The notes below the pieces were generated by a model. It was given only the letters and a program-made list of their open reading frames with translations. It was not told where the DNA came from and searched no databases. Positions 21,211 to 32,869 of a DNA stretch of 64,000 bases are shown here, in pieces; the stretch's first letter is position 1, and every line of letters starts with the position of its first letter. Origin of the DNA: Hydractinia symbiolongicarpus (taxonomy: Eukaryota > Cnidaria > Hydrozoa > Anthoathecata > Hydractiniidae); assembly GCF_029227915.1 (NCBI RefSeq), contig NC_079880.1, positions 21,950,501 through 22,014,500 of the forward strand. Reading direction: 5' to 3'. A program made the translations under genes and the position numbers.

Positions 21211-21323
21211 CAAAAAAGAAAACATTTTTAATATTAATATTAAATGAGGAACGATTTGTCAATTCATAATAACAGTAAAGTTAATGGAAAACACTACTAA
21301 AGAATTAACTTCTATTTATTTTA

Positions 21324-22033
21324 TCTCTATAATAATAGCCGTATTTTGTCTGTGCAAAATGGTTGCGCGCAGCTTTTTTCGGAAAAATAGCGCCGGGCCC
21401 GATTTTCACAAACATGCGTTTTTCGGCTAGACGCCGCTTAATTTCGGAATAATTTCGGAATCGCGCCAGTAAACAACAAGCTACGGAGGCCATTTCAGTT
21501 CAGATCCGTCTGACCTATTTATCTTCTTTAAGCTTTTTAATTTTGTATTATTCGTTTTCTTTTTGTTTTTACATGTTAAGGCAAGGTATATATTTTTACG
21601 TTTTTTTTACGTACAAATCTTAAATCACCACTTTTATGATTCTGGTAGGGAACGTAGATTTTTACCCATCTTGGCTAGCTAGCTATCATTAGCTTTACTT
21701 ATTCATATTGTTATAAAGTTTTATTCAAGTGTGATATACTATTATTCATTTGTATTTGTTGTTGTGGCTATCTAGTTATAGCTCTTTAGCCACCTCTAAT
21801 TAAAGTACCCAAATGCTGTTTGGCTAACAACAACATTCCTAATAGTAATTACAGTATGTCCTTTATTTACTCCGTGACAGGCAGGCAGACAGACGTATAC
21901 AGGTGTTACAATATTGACTAGCTGGGAGTCCCGTCGCGAAACGCAAGGGTAGGCCACAAGTCAAGGTGTGACCCGGCGTGAAACACTATGTGGAGCGTCT
22001 AAACCGTGGATTTTTCTACGGGTCACTGACTAG
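21324..22033 (+). mobile_element. Nonautonomous Helitron-like element, 710 bp
   Basis: It starts TCTCTATAATAATAGCCGTA after an A (21323). It ends with CCGTGGATTTTTCTACGG, GTCACTGA and CTAG (22030-22033) before a T, so it sits between A and T without target duplication. No long coding frame is present. Near its 3' end it contains an inverted fragment of the long subfamily (AGCTGGGAGTCCCG, GGCCACAAGTCAAGGTGTGA). Confidence 0.6.
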
Positions 22034-24321
22034 TATAAAACAATTTCAACAATTCTGCAAGATTAATTTTCATCATTTAATATATCCGCAAAATAAATAA
22101 AATATATTGTCCGATTATGCTTGCAATGACAACGTAACAAAGGGTTATAAACTATGTTTTTATTTCACCTAAGGTTGAAGGCAGATTATTTTTAAAAAAT
22201 GTATTATACCCGAAACATTATAAAGCTGTATCTGTTTACAAATATATACTGCATACCTGTAGTAACGCTTTTAACCTGCATGTGTAGCACTGTTTTCGGT
22301 TTGTATTAACTGCTCTACCAGGCGCTAGGCGCCGGGTTGGACAGTTTCTTATGGCTTAACCCAGCGATTCGACTTCACTACAACGATCGACCTGGATGTG
22401 CGGCATGTATTACCGGGACTTAAGCGTTCAACTAGGCGTTCAACGCCTATAATTGTGGCTTAACCCGGCGTTTCGAAGACAGGTCGCTCGTGTAGTCTGT
22501 ATTACAGTGTCCGACTTTCTGGGTGTGACCCAAAATGGTAGATTATATTTCTTTGATTTATTTGAAAGAACTTTGTTCATGATTACAACATGAAGTTATA
22601 ACCGATAAGTAGTAGATGTTTAGGTGACAACGTGTGCCAATTTAAATTTTTTTTGGACCTATTTACCTTTTTGTAGAAATTATTTAATTTTCAAATATTT
22701 TTTATATGCTAGGATTAATAAGTTGTCTTTTAGTCGTGTATTAATCTTAAACTGATTAATACCAGAGTTGTTTTGTGATGTTTATGCGACTTTTAATACG
22801 TTCGTGTCATATTGCGATTTAAATTTTAAAATTAATGCTTTCGTACGTGGTTAAACGAACATATTGTATTTTTCCGTATTATCCAGTTTTAGATAGAATT
22901 ACTTGTTGATTAATAATTAAACAACGAACTGCGTGATATATAAAATTCTGGGTCCATTTGGTGTCTTTTAAGTAATTTCATGAACTTCATCGGTACCAAG
23001 TAAGCATGTATGTAAAAAGGGGACACAAAGGACCGTGGTTGCAATGTGGTGGAACTTGTGACTTAATTTTATGTGCGATAGCATGCATTCCAGGGATATT
23101 GAACTCGTTTTCAGTTTCAACAACTTTTTGTAAAATTCCTATATCATTGTCAATCGAAAGATTAATATATTTAATTTTTTTTTTATTAATTTTTGTATCG
23201 GGAACATTTCATAGCACTTTTGGGCTACCCAGAATTAGGAGAAAAAGTAAGGCTGATTGATGACAATTCTGCTTGTTCTACAATATTTCGTTGCATCAAC
23301 GTAATAAAGTGCAACTTTTGTGAAACATGTGAGCAACAAGAGGCGCATTTAACCACTCCAATTTGGGGAGCATTATAAATATGGCTTGATACTTTCATTT
23401 TTTTGGGACCGACTAATATGCGTGAAGAGACAGCAAAAGGGAACATAGTATGTTTTATAACATTTCGTAAATTCAAATTTAGGGAGATTTTTAAGACTGT
23501 TGTCTATTTCACGTAAGTAAAATGTCTCCAATGCAAAAAGATTAACAAATTTGATGTTTCTGCGATCTCTATTAATTTTCTCTGATATCGCGCTCTTAAT
23601 TTTTAAAACTAAAAATTTACCAGGAGTTAAAATATTGTATTATTCTGGATGTGCATAGTATTTCCTGCTAAGTTGCATGCGATAGTCTTTATCCGTGCGT
23701 AATAATTAAACAGCGAATGGCGTAAATTCTCAGGACTTTAGGAAAATATTTTTTTATCTTTTCAGCAACTTTGCTTAAAATTCTACGCAGTTTTGAAAAA
23801 CGTTCATCTTTATATAGAAGTATCTATTGGCATAGTTTGTCCGTTTGCTTGGATGAGAAACCATGAAAAAGTACATTTTGAAAAAGTGCTTGATGCGACG
23901 TTTAATAGTTTTGTGTGATATTATTGCGCTTTCAATTTTGACGTTTAAGCAAGGGGGGAACAAACATTTTGGATAATACGGCTTTTTGTTTAAACAATAA
24001 AATGAGTTTTTTTGCTGTTTTTATTACTGAGACTATCATATTAACCATAACGAACATTATAAATATTTATATTTATTCTTACACAATTTGTTTTAAAGCA
24101 TTAGTGCCAGTTGTAGTAACTGTTTTTCACATCCTTGAAAGTCGGATAATATAAGTCTTGGTGATACTATTGTTGGCCAAAAAATTGCTTCTTATTTTAA
24201 GACTTTTATTTCAGGAAAAATGAGATCTAGATTAAAACCGTGGACATTTAAGCAAATTACTATGCCGCATTTTAATCACATATAAATCCTAAAATATATT
24301 TTTTGGCCGGTATGGTTAAAG
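22034..24321. other. No gene recognised; Helitron-like fragments at 22260-22500
   Basis: The fragment GTGGCTTAACCCGGCGTTTC at about 22451-22470 and the GCATACCTGTAGTAACGCTT area are reverse-oriented, diverged pieces of the long Helitron-like subfamily. The rest is AT-rich. The frame at 23006-23260 has no recognisable pattern. Confidence 0.45.
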
Positions 24322-24412
24322 ATGAAGTCAAAATGTGCAATATTTGGCCACTGCAGAAGTACAAATAAAAAGTTAGATACAATTTCCATTTTTGAGGACA
24401 AAGTAAGTTCCT
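24322..24412 (+). CDS. Possible THAP-type zinc-finger first exon
   Basis: From ATG 24322 the frame reads MKSKCAIFGHCRSTNKKLDT and ISIFEDK, ending at the donor GTAAGT (24413). THAP domains begin with Met, a few residues, C-x2-4-C and a phenylalanine before the first proline. Here C-A-I-F-G-H-C fits loosely, but the continuing CH pair is not visible and no next exon was found. THAP domains are DNA-binding and common in P-like transposases and host factors. It may be an orphan exon. Confidence 0.3.
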
Positions 24413-26410
24413 TGACCATGTAATTTTTCTCCCTAGTCGCGATATTTAAATGCCATGATCGCAGAAAAAAGGGTGCGAGAAAAAATTCAGTCTGAGTAAA
24501 AATTTTCTAATCTTTTTTCGTCCGTTTTTCTAGGTGATATTCTGCTGACGCGCTTAGGGAACGTTTTATTTCTAGGTAATTTTTGTCAGTCAAGTGACAA
24601 GTCTGACGTACGTACATCTGTCCTTGACGCATATGAAAAGCAGTTATTTCTTTATAAATGAGCTAGCCAGTCATATTTTGGCTAATTCGTGTCTACCCAT
24701 GCTTTTATTCAAAAAGAATTCCTGTTTGGTTTTTGTTGAGTTTAAATATATTATTTTCACCCAGAAAATAATATATTTAAACTCTTTTGCTAACTTTGCG
24801 AAAATTAGTGCTGGAGAAAATTAGATATTATTTTGGCGATAAAATTTCAATGCGAAAATTAATTCTAATTGGCAAAGGACCGCAAATAAGAAGTTGTAAT
24901 CAATAAGATTGTTTGCAATAACCAATGGCAATGACTGTTGTATTACCTTCAGCAAGGTAAATGCATTTGACTTCATTTGGAAATACTGCGATTACATGTT
25001 TTTACAACCACAAATTAAAATTGTTTTTCTTTATAGAATATACAGGTTCTACTGAACGCTTTCCATAGCTTGCAACTGGTGTTTTTTAGCTTTTCCATGA
25101 CAAAGCAGTAATATGGTAGGGTAGATTAATAATTAAGCAAACAACAAAATAAGCAAATAAAAGAAAAAAAACAAATGACTAAATGAAAGGATAAATAACA
25201 AACAAACAAACAAACAAACAAACAAATGGATAAATAATAAAAAAAATAAACTGAACGGGTTTCTAAACAGGGATAATACTGAGGATATATGAATGGAATG
25301 GGTTATAACTTGAAACACTGAGCAAGGTTCTGGCAGGTATCCGTATAAAAACTTAAAATCAAACTTTGGCGGTTTTGTGAATAAATTATTCGTAAATTGA
25401 AATACACGGTTATGATTGACTTTGAGTAAACAATTACAGTTTTCTCTGGTTTGTTTATTTCTGAATGAAAAAGTTTGTTGCTAAAGTAGTAACTTTTCAA
25501 AATTAAGAAATTATACGATAAAATCTTTTTAAACAAGCTAATATTCACTTCTGCTATATTTTCCCAAAGCTATCTTTTCAAAAACTGAACTTTTGATTTT
25601 GTTGAGCGAGTTTAATCTTTCACAGATAAAAAAAAACGTGCAAACTGCAACAAAATATCGCTTCACTGTGAGCACGTTTCTTTAAAAACAAACATTGAGT
25701 TTTTGAAATTTAATTAACATTATTCTCGTATGCAATTTTTTTAAACCACATAAATACTCATGAAACACCTATTTTACATTTAAAACTGTACTTTTGTGTT
25801 TAGTGGTAAGTACATATACCGAATTTGCAATTTTATCATGATATGTAATTATGTTATTACAAATGCATAATTAGCAACGAAAGCACGTGCTATATCATTT
25901 TGTAAACTAAAAAAGAAAGTTTATATCTTGTTTTAAAACGACTTTCTGGAATCGGAACTTAAAATAAGTTAAAATAAACATTAATCTTCCACATATTTTG
26001 TCGGCCTTTGTTCGGCTACTTTTTATCCGTACTTTTTTATATGATTAGTCAAGTATACTCTAGCTTGTAAAAAAGTTAATTATTCCAGCTTTACGAATAT
26101 GTTTCAACTTTTCGTTCGACTTTTTGCATGCCATGCCTACCATCATATATTCAGTATGCTTTCCATACAAATTTTACTCGACAGCGATGTTTAAGAGCAA
26201 TATTTTCAAAGAATAAAAAAAGTTCATATTAAAGGAGATTTTACAACTTGATCAATTTTTTCGCTAAAAAACTCGATCGAGCACCTCGCACACTGATTCT
26301 TTTAAAATTAAAAACAATAGGAAATTCAATACATTTGAAGCATACAGAAAATATTTGTTTCTCCTTCTGCCTTTCTTTCTCCAAGGTTAGAACAACCTGA
26401 CATATGAAAT
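24413..26410. other. No gene recognised; palindrome and AAAC microsatellite
   Basis: About 2 kb of AT-rich sequence containing the perfect palindrome at 24738-24784 and a (CAAA)n tract at about 25197-25225. Confidence 0.5.
24738..24784. repeat. Perfect 21-bp inverted repeat with 5-base loop
   Basis: The left arm begins GAGTTTAAATATATTATTTT and the right arm is its exact reverse complement (AAAATAATATATTTAAACTC); the loop is ACCCA. Confidence 0.9.
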
Positions 26411-27688
26411 CTACATAATTACAGCTGGAGGCATTAATTCACGCCTAAACAAGCAAAGAGGAAACAAAAATAGCGTATTTATAACTAAAGATATAAATAT
26501 ACTTGCATATTTTAAAAACATAAGCGATAAAAATGCGCCTAACATGCTCCCTAAATTCTTCAATATCATTCGTATACTTTCTAAATAGCTTTGATGCTGG
26601 GAAGAAACGAGTTTGGCAAACACAACAACTATAAACAACAGTTCGCCCATTTCGAAAAAACTTTGAGAAGCAATGTATAGCAACAACAGAGCAATTGTAA
26701 TTTTAGAACGGAAGTGAAAATATATAAATATAAACTGGCAAATAAATAAGGTGATGAGTGAAAGGAGGCTTAAAACTCCAATCCAGTAAACAAATACGTC
26801 CCCAATTTTTATTTTGATACTTACTATACAGATTAATATCCTGCCGATACAACCCGCAACTAGACCAATAGTAACAGTTTCGTATGACATCGACAACAAG
26901 TCCAATACAAGAACTGGAAAACTGCGCGCAAGTGCTAAGGCAATAAAAACACAGAAAAAATGTCATTATCAACGTGAATAACATAACTTTTGATTTTAAC
27001 ACTTTTTTAGTGGATTTTTGCCTTCATTCATTGAAGTTGTTTCCCTTTTGCGCAAGGCTTCCTTTAAATCATACTCCCTGGATAGATCATGCGCAAAGCA
27101 TATGACGCCGAACTGTATCAAGATCGTCAAAACTAAAAGAATAACGCCTGATATGTTTCCATATCTAATTTGTAGCCCACCAATACGAATATTGATTCCT
27201 GCGAATGGAAGGACAGCGCAAGGGCCGATCGTAAAACCAAATGCTGATGAAAACGTTAGATAGGCGATTTTCCTGGAAGTCCTTGGAAGAATACGATCTT
27301 GCTGTCTCCCCTATAATTAACGGTTTCAATATAATAACACCGCCATTCAGAAGTTTCCCAACGAAAGGAAAGAGTGGAGTAAGTATAGTATACTCCCCAG
27401 CATGGCTACAAAGTTGAAAATAATAATGATCATCTTTATGCGTCTTGTTTTGTCAGCATATCTTGCAATCGAAGAAGACAGCAACGTAGGTAAAATATAT
27501 ACTGCAATGTTTTTTAATCCATAGTAGAGGTTTGGTTCCTTAGCTCTCATGACTTCTGTCAAGTAGATCCATAGCGTAGCTGTGTTCGCTTCTTTTTCGA
27601 ATTCCACTGAAAAATGAATTACCATCTAAATTAAGAACGTGGTTTTGCGTTTTGTTTTCCAGGATTCAATATCAACAAAATCTTTCAT
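26411..27688 (-). pseudogene. MFS transporter pseudogene, MFSD8-like paralogue 1
   Basis: It starts at the ATG complementary to 27686-27688 (MKDFVDIESWKTKRKTTFLI), followed by an in-frame TAG at codon 21. The reading resumes with EFEKEANTATLWIYLTEVMR and RYADKTRRIKMIIIIF, the MFS loop 2-3 motif. It is frameshifted in the middle (around 26900-27350) and finishes in a long intact C-terminal half, MSYETVTIGLVAGCIGRILI to MILKNLGSMLGAF and the stop at 26411. It is a close relative of the intact gene at 35030-36337 on the same strand. Loss of frame at several points makes it non-functional. Confidence 0.75.
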
Positions 27689-28499
27689 GACGTACGTGGG
27701 CTTTTAGATTCTTGATACACTTTTTTCTGTATCAATTTTTTTGTTTTAGTTATTATATGTTTATTCTAATCAGATGTAGTAATCTGCAACAATAACGAAT
27801 ATAATACCTATAATGAAATACATAAAGGTCTTTATAGATTGTATGTAACGGTCAATAAGGTATATTATTTAGGTATTATTGTTATTGCCAACGGTTCAAA
27901 AAGGTGATGAATTTCTTTTCATGCATGCACGATATTTATCACAAATTCGGTGGTCATTAGTGTAGTTAAAAAGTTCCACAACAGGGGGCTTTTAAAAAAG
28001 ATTCATTTTTAAAAACGGTTCATGATGCAAAGAATATTTTTTTGTATATTTACCATTCAAAAATTTTCCAAATAGAATTTTCTTAAACAACATGAAAATT
28101 TTACGTTACTTTATGCCGCAGTTTAAGCAATACCTCGTGATGTCATGAACAGACAGGGTCGAAATGTTTTGAAATAGCGCCATTTATCGACTATATTCTC
28201 GGGCTTTCAACATGCACAAAACTATAATAGGGATACTGTAACCCTTAGGACACATGTTCAGCACATTGCTATTATTTTCAGCTGGAAGCGTGATTTATAT
28301 GAAAAGTGGGTTGTCAATATTTATCTGTTTGCTATCTCCCGCGAAAAAGTGAAGACTGCAATCTGATACATTCTTAAACGCAATAAATTATGTAATGTTA
28401 GTCTGTTGGATGTGTTTTTATTTAAATATGAATTTATTTTGAAAAATAAAATGGCTATGTGATTTTTCAGCTGCAAGAGGTAACCTCTTGTGTTTTTTT
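27689..28499. other. No gene recognised
   Basis: AT-rich region upstream of the MFS pseudogene; nothing assignable. Confidence 0.5.
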
Positions 28500-28930
28500 T
28501 AACCGAAGTTGCGATAGGGTTTTTTGAAAAGGATGTTGTGCGCCATGGTTTACCAAAAATTATGTTAGCAAGGGGGTTTGGTCTTGGTTTTGTTTTTGGG
28601 CAGTAACGACTCCACTTGTTACCCCAATCCAAAAAAAAGAAAAAACTAATTGGCAGGCGGGCGGACCTCTTCGACGTGATCCTGCTAGACACCAGAATAG
28701 TTAGGTTCAGAAATATAACTCGAAACCCACCGCGCCTGATTGAAGTTCTGTTCATCTTTTCACATGTGTTGTGTCGTTTTTATTTTTATGTTTTTCATTT
28801 TTTTTAATTAATTCCTTGAAAACGGGAGAATTATGCTTCTAGAGGCTTCTTCTGTAGAAGAGAGGTATAACCTCTAGTTTGTTTCCAAAGACCTAACAGG
28901 TTGAGTTCATCATTGCGGTGGCTAGCCACT
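28500..28930 (+). repeat. 3' module and tail T of the USP-bearing retroelement family, copy 3
   Basis: GTTAGCAAGGGGGTTTGGTC, GTTTTTGGGCAGTAACGACT and TTACCCCAAT (28563-28627) match the structured 3' module. After a T-rich stretch, AGAGGTATAACCTCTAG and a CATTGCGGTGGCTAG block (28850-28925) match the tail. No USP coding sequence is left upstream, so this is a strongly 5'-truncated copy. Confidence 0.5.
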
Positions 28931-29019
28931 TCTTTGTATTTTTTTACACATTTACACATTGAAGTACATTTTCTTTTTCTTTCTACTTCTGCCTAAGTAG
29001 ATCTTTGGTGGTCTTATAC

Positions 29020-29660
29020 ACTAGTCGCATATATTATTACTCCACTTTCGTCTATCTCTTTGTCTGTCCGTGACAGGCAAAGTGGATAAGTTCATTTCCC
29101 TTTAATGTAGCTAAAAAATTTATCCTTATTTTTCATTTTTCTAGATGTTACGGCACGACGTCAAAGCGCCTAAACTGACGTTAATAGCATTTTTAAACAC
29201 TAGTTAATTTTAAAGTGTTTATTTAAGGCTGGGAATTGACCTCAAAGGTCAGTTAATCTTTACCTTGAGCGTGATTAATTCCCCGAAGCTCGGTTATTTT
29301 ACGTGTTTTGAAATTGATGGATTGATGACGTCAATGAAAAGAATTTAATCTGTAATCTCCCTTTTACCGTTTGTCGAAAGTATACGATTCTATACATGTT
29401 CTCTTTTTAAGATCTATTCAATGCTTGCTGTACATATTATTAAAAACATTTGTTCATTAATTCTTGCTGACTTCAGCAAAATTTTTAAACATAACATTTT
29501 TACATATTTTTGAATTTTTTCTGTCATTCCGATGTCACCAGATGTCAGTTGACTATTATTTTTTGCCTCAGCGCATTTTTCAATGGTTTTATCGACCAGT
29601 CTTGCATAGTTATATTCTCTGTCTTTCCATGACAGACCCAGTGGACGCATTAATTTTTCT
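29020..29660 (+). repeat. Copy of the 46-48 kb Helitron-like repeat family
   Basis: CACTAGTCGCATATATTATT at 29020 matches the junction AACTAGTCTCGCATATTAAT at about 47305. CATTTTTAAACACTAGTTAA, GTTTGTCGAAAGTATACGAT, TCTATACATGTTCTC and CTTGCTGACTTCAGCAAAAT recur in the units at 46193-48524. The order of blocks is the same. Confidence 0.5.
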
Positions 29661-30118
29661 TGAGAAGTAGCCGCAATATAATTTCACATTTGTTAATCCA
29701 TTGTTTTCATTTTATTGTTTACACAAAGGTTTGCGTACTTTTTCGATTGAAGTAAAACGAGCGGTTTGATAAAATTTAATTTCATTCTGTTGGGAATACT
29801 ATTTTTGAAAGAAATAATAAAAATGAATTAAAATTAGTATTTAAAATTTACGGGCAATTAACCTTATTATTCGTTCGACTGAAATTAACAAATCGATTTA
29901 CAATAAAAAAAGAAAGAAAGAAGTTTTAGAAATCTAATCTACCGAATTTTGTTGGATCATTACCGACATGTGTTGGATTTATAACGGAGCGGTGAAGGTG
30001 AACTTGTTTTTCGTTTTTTTTCTTTTCAACCTTGACGTAATCAACAAAGAAATTAACAAAACAACTTAATGTTTAATGTTTTGGATTACCAGGCGGAAAA
30101 CGGCTATTATAATATAGC
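29661..30118. other. No gene recognised; a degenerate Helitron-like 5' end near 30095-30118
   Basis: AT-rich spacer. GGCGGAAAACGGCTATTATA just before 30119 is a diverged copy of the 5' end (minus sense) of the long Helitron-like family. Confidence 0.45.
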
Positions 30119-31252
30119 CTAGCCAGGGGGTTAAGCCACAAGTAACTGTGTGACCCGGTGTTCAATGCCACGTTGAGCGTATAATAATGCCGTAAACTGT
30201 GCCGCAAACCCAGGTGAACCGCTTTAGTCCAGGTATATAGTATGTCGAGTAAAGACTAGATAACATGGTGTTTCGGGTGTAATATATTTTTCAAGATATA
30301 ACTTTTTAGCAAAGAAGGCTAAGATAAAAACTTGTTATCCTGTCTTAACAAAAATAATGGGTCAATATTATAATTTTCTTTTACGAACTAAGTTTCTGTT
30401 AAGGTTAAAAATTTAATCGAGACACCGGGCTAAGAGCTTAGTACAGTTAAACTGTGTTGCACATCCATATACGCGTAATACCCTTTTTAAAAAACTGTAT
30501 TGCAGACCTTTATAGATGTGCAATACGATTTACCTGTACTAACCTCTGAGCCCAGTGCTAACATGGTTCCTGCGTCTTTATTTATTAGAAAATTCTGTAT
30601 CAGCCATAATAGCTGTATTTGCCCACTTTCATGTTTTAGCCTGAGGTATATAGCTACCTAGATTGAAGCACCCACATCTCCAGCCGGCGCTCCTAAGTAA
30701 AAATCAGATTGGTGAAGATAACACAAATATAAAGGCTAGCTAGCTGGCTTTTTATGATGTTTTGTCGACAATGTCCGTTCGTAGCTAGTCTTAAAATTGA
30801 TGTGTTTAAAATTTGTAGGTGGCCAGAAAAAGGGATGATAACATGAGAAAACGTGACAATAAAGGACAGATATAACTACTACAAAGCTCTATGTGACTTG
30901 GCAGCTAGCTAAAACAGATAGGTAAAAAACTGCAATCTTGTTAGAACACAAATAGTGTTTTTAGGACTATCGGAAAAAAGAAATAAAGCACACAGTTAAG
31001 AAATTTTTGTTCTCCAGCACAAAGTAACTTAGATTTTCGTGCCAATTTTTCCAGACAACTTTTGGGAAAGCATAAAAAGTTTTGCAAGGAAATCTATGGA
31101 ACCTTAGTTTCTGATTGGTCATTTATCAAATAATCCGCTCCTCTCCTGATTGGTTTTCTATTTTAGCGAAAACTCGTCCCTGCGCTAGCGAGCTGGCATT
31201 TCGTGCGCGGTAACACCGTTACAAACACAGATAACGGCTTTTTTTATAGAGA
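30119..31252 (-). mobile_element. Helitron-like element of the long subfamily, diverged
   Basis: On the plus strand it begins CTAGCCAGGGGGTTAAGCCA. It continues with AGTAACTGTGTGACCCGG, the GCTTAGTACAGTTAAACTGT motif (about 30437) and GGTGAACCGCTTTAGTCCAG, and ends AACGGCTTTTTTTATAGAGA at 31252. In minus sense this is a 5' TC end and a 3' CTAG end. The terminal hairpin is decayed. A short conserved GC-richer area with ATTGGTTTTC lies near the 5' end, as in the array at 57-64 kb. Confidence 0.5.
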
Positions 31253-31639
31253 CTATTTGGTAAGTCGCCTGTCCTTTAACTGCTCGCTGTCTATGAGCCA
31301 TCTTAAAAACCGAATGTTTTTTACTCGAAAAAGCTATTATAATTGCACATTTAACCGTAGTATTGACCAACATTCAAGTAAGTTAAACAGGCTCCGAGGA
31401 TGCAATAAATAGCGATGGGGAATATTTACGACGGGCAATCCTAATGAATTTATCTTTGGACGAGCTAAAAACTGTTGCTTTCTACAAGTCAGATTAAGCC
31501 TGTATCTAATGATATAATTAACATCTAATAATGTTATTTGTTGAAATGTAAAAAAATATTAAACAAAATTTTACTATAGTATAGTCCTAAAATTTTTTCA
31601 TAAGACATACATATTGTGAATGCTCTTTTGTATTTCCAC

Positions 31640-31740
31640 AAAACACAGAAGCTTTGTAGGCAGTAACTTTGGAGGAACAAAACCTCTATGATGTAACCCT
31701 AAAACTTAACAAGTTGAGCATTTCATTGTGCTTTGCTGCA
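31640..31740 (+). repeat. Tail repeat T, diverged copy
   Basis: AGGAACAAAACCTCTATGAT, CTTAACAAGTTGAGCATTTC and TTGTGCTTTGCTG follow the tail order seen at 28850-28930. Confidence 0.35.
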
Positions 31741-32341
31741 ATGTTCAAAATTTTCTTGTAAAATTAGTGCTTATTCGTATTATTGCGAAATATTTTGACT
31801 TTGGTGTTTGATTTAAGGTTAACTTTTTTGTTTCATTTCCAAAAAAGAATCGGGTGGATTTTTTCACAGGCCACACAACTAGCAATACCAATGTGTTAGC
31901 CTATGACCGACCGGCAAAGTAAAAGTTTAATCATTAGAAATAACTGTATACTTTTGCCAAAACTTTCTTTTGATTTAAATATTTTATTATTCAAAAGTCA
32001 CCGATTAATTAACTTGTATTGTCCTGCCAGTCTATTTCCTTTGGTCTAAAAGCGTACAGGCTTTCAACGTTATTGTTATAATTTCTTTTGATTGTTTGAA
32101 ATCCACTTTTACGAAATTAACAAACAAAAATTACTTATTTTATGAAGAAAGCCTTTTTAAGTGGATTTTTTCAAGAGATTTACAGCTACTAGTTTATATA
32201 TCAGTACATCTATTATTCCAAAATCCATTAGTTTCAATTTACTTGCTAACATGTATCTCGCAGATGTCAAAATAGTATTTGTTGTTGGCATTTACATAAT
32301 TGCGTCAGATTATTTTTATGCACTTCAAGTCAACGCTCTTC
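31741..32341. other. No gene recognised; Helitron-like 3' end at 31853-31883
   Basis: GGGTGGATTTTTTCACAGGC followed by CACACAACTAG is a decayed copy of the hairpin plus CTAG terminus. The rest is AT-rich. Confidence 0.4.
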
Positions 32342-32869
32342 AAGAAATTATTGTTCTAACTTCTAGTAGCAAAATTAATTTTTGAAGCTAAATGATTCTG
32401 TGCTCATGAATTCGAAAATATTTTTACTCTTTAGTCCTGTTTTTACATAAGACATTTCCATATTTATTTACTTTTGAAGTTACTTATTTTTATGGATTCC
32501 TTGGTTAGGTGGTGGATAATTCTCCGAACTTTTTTCGGCCATAGCTAGGATTGTTCTATAACTTAGAATCGTAAAAGAAGCAGCTAGAATATTTTAAACA
32601 TCGAAAAGAAATTATTGTTCTAACTTCTAGTAGCAAAATTAATTTTTGAAGCTAAATGATTCTGTGCTCATGAATTCGAAAATATTTTTACTCTTTAGTC
32701 CTGTTTTTACATAAGACATTTCCATATTTATTTACTTTTGAAGTTACTTATTTTTATGGATTCCTTGGTTAGGTGGTGGATAATTCTCCGAACTTTTTTC
32801 GGCCATAGCTAGGATTGTTCTATAACTTAGAATCGTAAAAGAAGCAGCTAGAATATTTTAAACATCGTT
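32342..32869 (+). repeat. Exact 264-bp tandem duplication
   Basis: The block starting AAGAAATTATTGTTCTAACT at 32342 is repeated from 32606, with no difference that I could find by eye, down to TTTTAAACATCG. Confidence 0.9.

Noticed and set aside
28321-28755. Minus-strand frame of 144 codons
   Set aside because: It lies across the retroelement 3' module and tail, whose repeat structure explains the sequence; no protein family pattern.
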